From contig NC_134993.1 of assembly GCF_050947335.1 (NCBI RefSeq), positions 1,488,001 to 1,552,000 on the forward strand: 64,000 bases of DNA, given 5' to 3'. The number at the start of each line of letters is the position of its first letter. Position 1 is the first letter of the stretch. The notes beneath the pieces were generated by a model that had not been told where the DNA came from, made no database searches, and saw nothing but the letters and a program-made list of their open reading frames with translations. The translations under genes and the position numbers were made by a program. Below are positions 60,184-64,000 of this stretch, one piece after another. The stretch comes from Megachile rotundata. Lineage: Eukaryota; Arthropoda; Insecta; Hymenoptera; Megachilidae.

Positions 60184-60923
60184 ATGACGATCACACAATC
60201 ACCATCACACAATCTCGACCACACAATCACGATCGCACAATCACGATCACACAATCACGTTCACACAATAACAAACACACAGTCGCGATCACTCGATCAC
60301 GATCACACAATCACGATCACACAGTCACGATCACACAATCACAATCACACAATCACGATCACACAATCACGATCACATAATCACGATCACACAATCACGA
60401 TCACACAATCACCATCACACAATCACGATCACACAATCACGATCACACAATCACGATCACACAATCACCATCACACAATCACAATCACACAATCAAGGTC
60501 ACAGAATGACGATCACACAATCACCATCACACAATCACGACCACACAATCACGATCACACAATCACGCTCACACAATCACGATCACACAATCACGTTCAC
60601 ACAATCACAAACACACAGTCGCGATCACACGATCACGATCACACAATCACGATCACACAGTCACGATCACACAATCACAATCACACAATCACGATCACAC
60701 AATCACCATCACACAATCACGATCACACAATCACGATCACACAATCACGATCACACTATCACGATCACACAATCACAGTCACACAATCACAATCACACAA
60801 TCACAATCACAATCACGATCACACAGTCACGATCACACAATCACGATCACACGATCACGATCACACAATCACAATCACACAATCGTTATCACACAATCAC
60901 CATCACACAATCAAGGCCACACA
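60184..60923. repeat. P module copy 8
   Basis: Copy of 43928-44667 at offset 16,256, with a private ATCGCAC variant near 60233. It is followed by array A6. Confidence 0.93.
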
Positions 60924-62297
60924 ATGACGATCACACAATCACCATCACACAATCACAATCACACAATCACAATCACACAATCACAATCACACAATCACAA
61001 TCACACAATCACAATCACACAATCACAATCACACAATCACAATCACACAATCACAATCACACAATCACAATCACACAATCACAATCACACAATCACAATC
61101 ACACAATCACAATCACTCAATCACCATCACACAATCACCATCACACAATCACAATCACACAATCACAATCACACAATCACAATCACACAATCACAATCAC
61201 ACAATCACAATCACACAATCACAATCACACAATCACAATCACACAATCACAATCACACAATCACAATCACACAATCACAATCACACAATCACAATCACAC
61301 AATCACAATCACACAATCACAATCACACAATCACAATCACACAATCACCATCACTCAATCACCATCACACAATCACCATCACACAATCACAATCACACAA
61401 TCACAATCACACAATCACAATCACACAATCACAATCACACAATCACAATCACACAATCACAATCACACAATCACAATCACACAATCACAATCACACAATC
61501 ACAATCACACAATCACAATCACACAATCACAATCACACAATCACAATCACACAATCACAATCACACAATCACAATCACACAATCACAATCACACAATCAC
61601 AATCACACAATCACAATCACACAATCACAATCACACAATCACAATCACACAATCACAATCACACAATCACAATCACACAATCACAATCACACAATCACAA
61701 TCACACAATCACAATCACACAATCACAATCACACAATCACAATCACACAATCACAATCACACAATCACAATCACACAATCACAATCACACAATCACAATC
61801 ACACAATCACAATCACACAATCACAATCACACAATCACAATCACACAATCACAATCACACAATCACAATCACACAATCACAATCACACAATCACAATCAC
61901 ACAATCACAATCACACAATCACAATCACACAATCACAATCACACAATCACAATCACACAATCACAATCACACAATCACAATCACACAATCACAATCACAC
62001 AATCACAATCACACAATCACAATCACACAATCACAATCACAATCACACAATCACAATCACACAATCACAATCACACAATCACAATCACACAATCACAATC
62101 ACACAATCACAATCACACAATCACAATCACACAATCACAATCACACAATCACAATCACACAATCACAATCACACAATCACAATCACACAATCACAATCAC
62201 ACAATCACAATCACACAATCACAATCACACAATCACAATCACACAATCACAATCACACAATCACAATCACACAATCACAATCACACAATCACAATCA
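60924..62297. repeat. Homogeneous 14-mer array A6 (~97 units)
   Basis: CACTCAATCACC lies 193 bp from the left start and again 238 bp (17 units) later near 61355, so an internal segment has been duplicated. One extra hexamer near 62036 lies about 260 bp from the right end. The right border is CGATCTCGAT (62298-62307). Confidence 0.95.
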
Positions 62298-62673
62298 CGA
62301 TCTCGATCACACAATCACAATCACACAATAACACAATCACAATCCCACAATCACAATCACACAATCACAGTCACACAATCACGATCACACAATCACGATC
62401 ACACTATCACAATCACACAATCACAATTACACAAACACTATCACACAATCACGATCACACAATCACTATCACACAATCACACAATCACACAGTCACAATC
62501 CCACAATCACGATCACACAATCACAATCACACAATCACAATCACACAATCACGATCACACAATCACGATCACACAATCACGATCACTCAATCACAAACAC
62601 ACAGTCGCGATCACACGATCAGGATCACACGATCACGATCACACAATCACAATCCCACAATCAAGGCCACACA
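62298..62673. repeat. Short divergent right flank D6
   Basis: It begins like D1 and D4 (with a private CAATAACAC variant near 62328) up to about 62560. It then switches to the left part of the P-module family (AATCAGGATC, AATCCCAC). This is the shortest array-to-P distance in the window. Confidence 0.91.
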
Positions 62674-63413
62674 ATGACGATCACACAATCACCATCACAC
62701 AATCTCGACCACACAATCACGATCACACAATCACGATCACACAATCACGTTCACACAATAACAAACACACAGTCGCGATCACTCGATCACGATCACACAA
62801 TCACGATCACACAGTCACGATCACACAATCACAATCACACAATCACGATCACACAATCACGATCACATAATCACGATCACACAATCACGATCACACAATC
62901 ACCATCACACAATCACGATCACACAATCACGATCACACAATCACGATCACACAATCACCATCACACAATCACAATCACACAATCAAGGTCACAGAATGAC
63001 GATCACACAATCACCATCACACAATCACGACCACACAATCACGATCACACAATCACGCTCACACAATCACGATCACACAATCACGTTCACACAATCACAA
63101 ACACACAGTCGCGATCACACGATCACGATCACACAATCACGATCACACAGTCACGATCACACAATCACAATCACACAATCACGATCACACAATCACCATC
63201 ACACAATCACGATCACACAATCACGATCACACAATCACGATCACACTATCACGATCACACAATCACAGTCACACAATCACAATCACACAATCACAATCAC
63301 AATCACGATCACACAGTCACGATCACACAATCACGATCACACGATCACGATCACACAATCACAATCACACAATCGTTATCACACAATCACCATCACACAA
63401 TCAAGGCCACACA
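62674..63413. repeat. P module copy 9
   Basis: Copy of 60184-60923 at offset 2,490, with marker CACAGAATGACG at 62996, and without the ATCGCAC variant of copy 8. Confidence 0.93.
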
Positions 63414-64000
63414 ATGACGATCACACAATCACCATCACACAATCACAATCACACAATCACAATCACACAATCACAATCACACAATCACAATCACACAATC
63501 ACAATCACACAATCACAATCACACAATCACAATCACACAATCACAATCACACAATCACAATCACACAATCACAATCACTCAATCACCATCACACAATCAC
63601 CATCACACAATCACCATCACACAATCACAATCACACAATCACAATCACACAATCACAATCACACAATCACAATCACACAATCACAATCACACAATCACAA
63701 TCACACAATCACAATCACACAATCACAATCACACAATCACAATCACACAATCACAATCACACAATCACAATCACACAATCACAATCACACAATCACAATC
63801 ACTCAATCACCATCACACAATCACCATCACACAATCACAATCACACAATCACAATCACACAATCACAATCACACAATCACAATCACACAATCACAATCAC
63901 ACAATCACAATCACACAATCACAATCACACAATCACAATCACACAATCACAATCACACAATCACAATCACACAATCACAATCACACAATCACAATCACAC
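63414..64000. repeat. Homogeneous 14-mer array A7, running off the window
   Basis: CACTCAATCACC lies 165 bp from the left start (two units fewer than in A4-A6), followed by three rather than two ACCATC units. A second copy of the landmark follows 224 bp later near 63803. The right border lies outside the window. Confidence 0.94.

Larger units (their letters stand above)
1..64000. repeat. Continuous hexamer/octamer (14-bp) satellite block, no genes
   Basis: Every line of the window can be parsed as ACAATC hexamers and ACACAATC octamers with scattered substitutions. The default alternation of the two gives a 14-bp unit. No interruption by unique sequence, coding sequence with normal composition, tRNA or rRNA, or mobile element was found on either strand. 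In the canonical unit the + strand has 7 A, 5 C, 2 T and no G, so the strands are strongly asymmetric. Higher-order repeats of about 725, 740, 920, 1,539, 3,976 and 4,934 bp are superimposed. A eukaryotic satellite is the best reading; species and chromosomal position cannot be told from the sequence. Confidence 0.97.

Noticed and set aside
2662..63417. Long + strand open frames (up to about 1,880 codons) with repetitive His, Asn, Thr, Ile, Gln, Ser content
   Set aside because: All derive from the stop-free 14-bp repeat read in rotating frames. Frames overlap each other on the same strand, begin and end at random variants, and show no domain, signal peptide or ribosome-binding context. Not annotated as genes.
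1..64000. Telomeric repeat
   Set aside because: The minus strand is G/T-rich, as telomeric G-strands often are. However, the unit GATTGTGATTGTGT is not one of the usual telomere motifs, has no GG runs, and contains complex higher-order structure. Subtelomeric location is possible but unsupported.
1..64000. G-quadruplex or i-motif forming satellite
   Set aside because: G and C occur almost only as single bases within the unit; runs of three or more are absent apart from rare CCC in AATCCCAC. Stable quadruplexes are not expected.
1..64000. GATC-dense DNA as a sign of bacterial origin (Dam-type sites)
   Set aside because: GATC density follows from one common variant of the repeat unit. No bacterial genes, rRNA or operon structure are present.
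2491..64000. Assembly artefact as the sole explanation of the duplications
   Set aside because: Cannot be excluded, but copies differ by private substitutions, single-hexamer indels and array length. That argues for real paralogues rather than simple assembly echoes.

Overview
The whole 64 kb window is one uninterrupted block of satellite DNA. I see no gene, RNA gene, transposon, CRISPR array or unique-sequence island. Two words account for nearly every base: a hexamer (ACAATC) and an octamer (ACACAATC). Joined, they give a 14-bp unit, ACACAATCACAATC. The + strand is about half A, over a third C, and almost free of G in the homogeneous parts. Most variation comes from a few recurrent substitutions: ACAATC to ACGATC, ACCATC, ACTATC, CAGTCAC, GCAATC, and ACAAAC for ACAATC. 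The organism cannot be named. Tens of kilobases of nested tandem repeat suggest a eukaryotic heterochromatic or subtelomeric-type satellite from a long-read assembly, but that is inference.

Three sequence states alternate. (1) Homogeneous 14-mer arrays: 29-1926, 6161-6676, 10137-12030, 24005-24746, 44668-45593, 49602-50477, 60924-62297 and 63414 to the window end. (2) Homogeneous hexamer arrays, eighteen of about 80-430 bp (for example 2907-3332, 13466-13851, 26112-26491, 46473-46762) plus many of 40-60 bp. (3) Divergent, GATC-rich 14-mer blocks. These carry enough substitutions to act as barcodes and show the higher-order structure.

From 1 to about 15.2 kb, a 14-mer array is followed by a nested duplication. 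A 1,539-bp step (3882 to 5421) sits inside a 3,976-bp step (3882 to 7858), and then comes a second long 14-mer array with a complex flank. The 10.1-15.2 kb block recurs at 24.0-27.9 kb. Between 15.2 and 24 kb lie shuffled modules that recur at 27.9-31.5 and 35.0-38.0 kb. The 31.5-41.2 kb stretch is built from modules of about 150-920 bp, and 37953-41241 recurs at 55511-58799 (offset 17,558). From 41.2 to 43.9 kb a higher-order repeat of about 725 bp is tandemly arrayed. Composite units of about 4.9-5.2 kb start at 43274 and 48208, with related truncated units at 53376 and 59530. Each complete unit has the order: 725-bp repeat, 740-bp P module, 14-mer array, then a flank starting CGATCTCGAT; the first two continue into a hexamer array.

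The long apparent reading frames are by-products of the repeat. The canonical unit has no stop codon on the + strand. Because 14 is not a multiple of 3, each + frame cycles through the same 14-residue peptide every 42 bp. They should not be annotated as proteins. The interest here lies in repeat architecture and evolution: nested higher-order repeats, independently resized homogeneous arrays between fixed flanks, recurrent junctions and mosaic recombination points.
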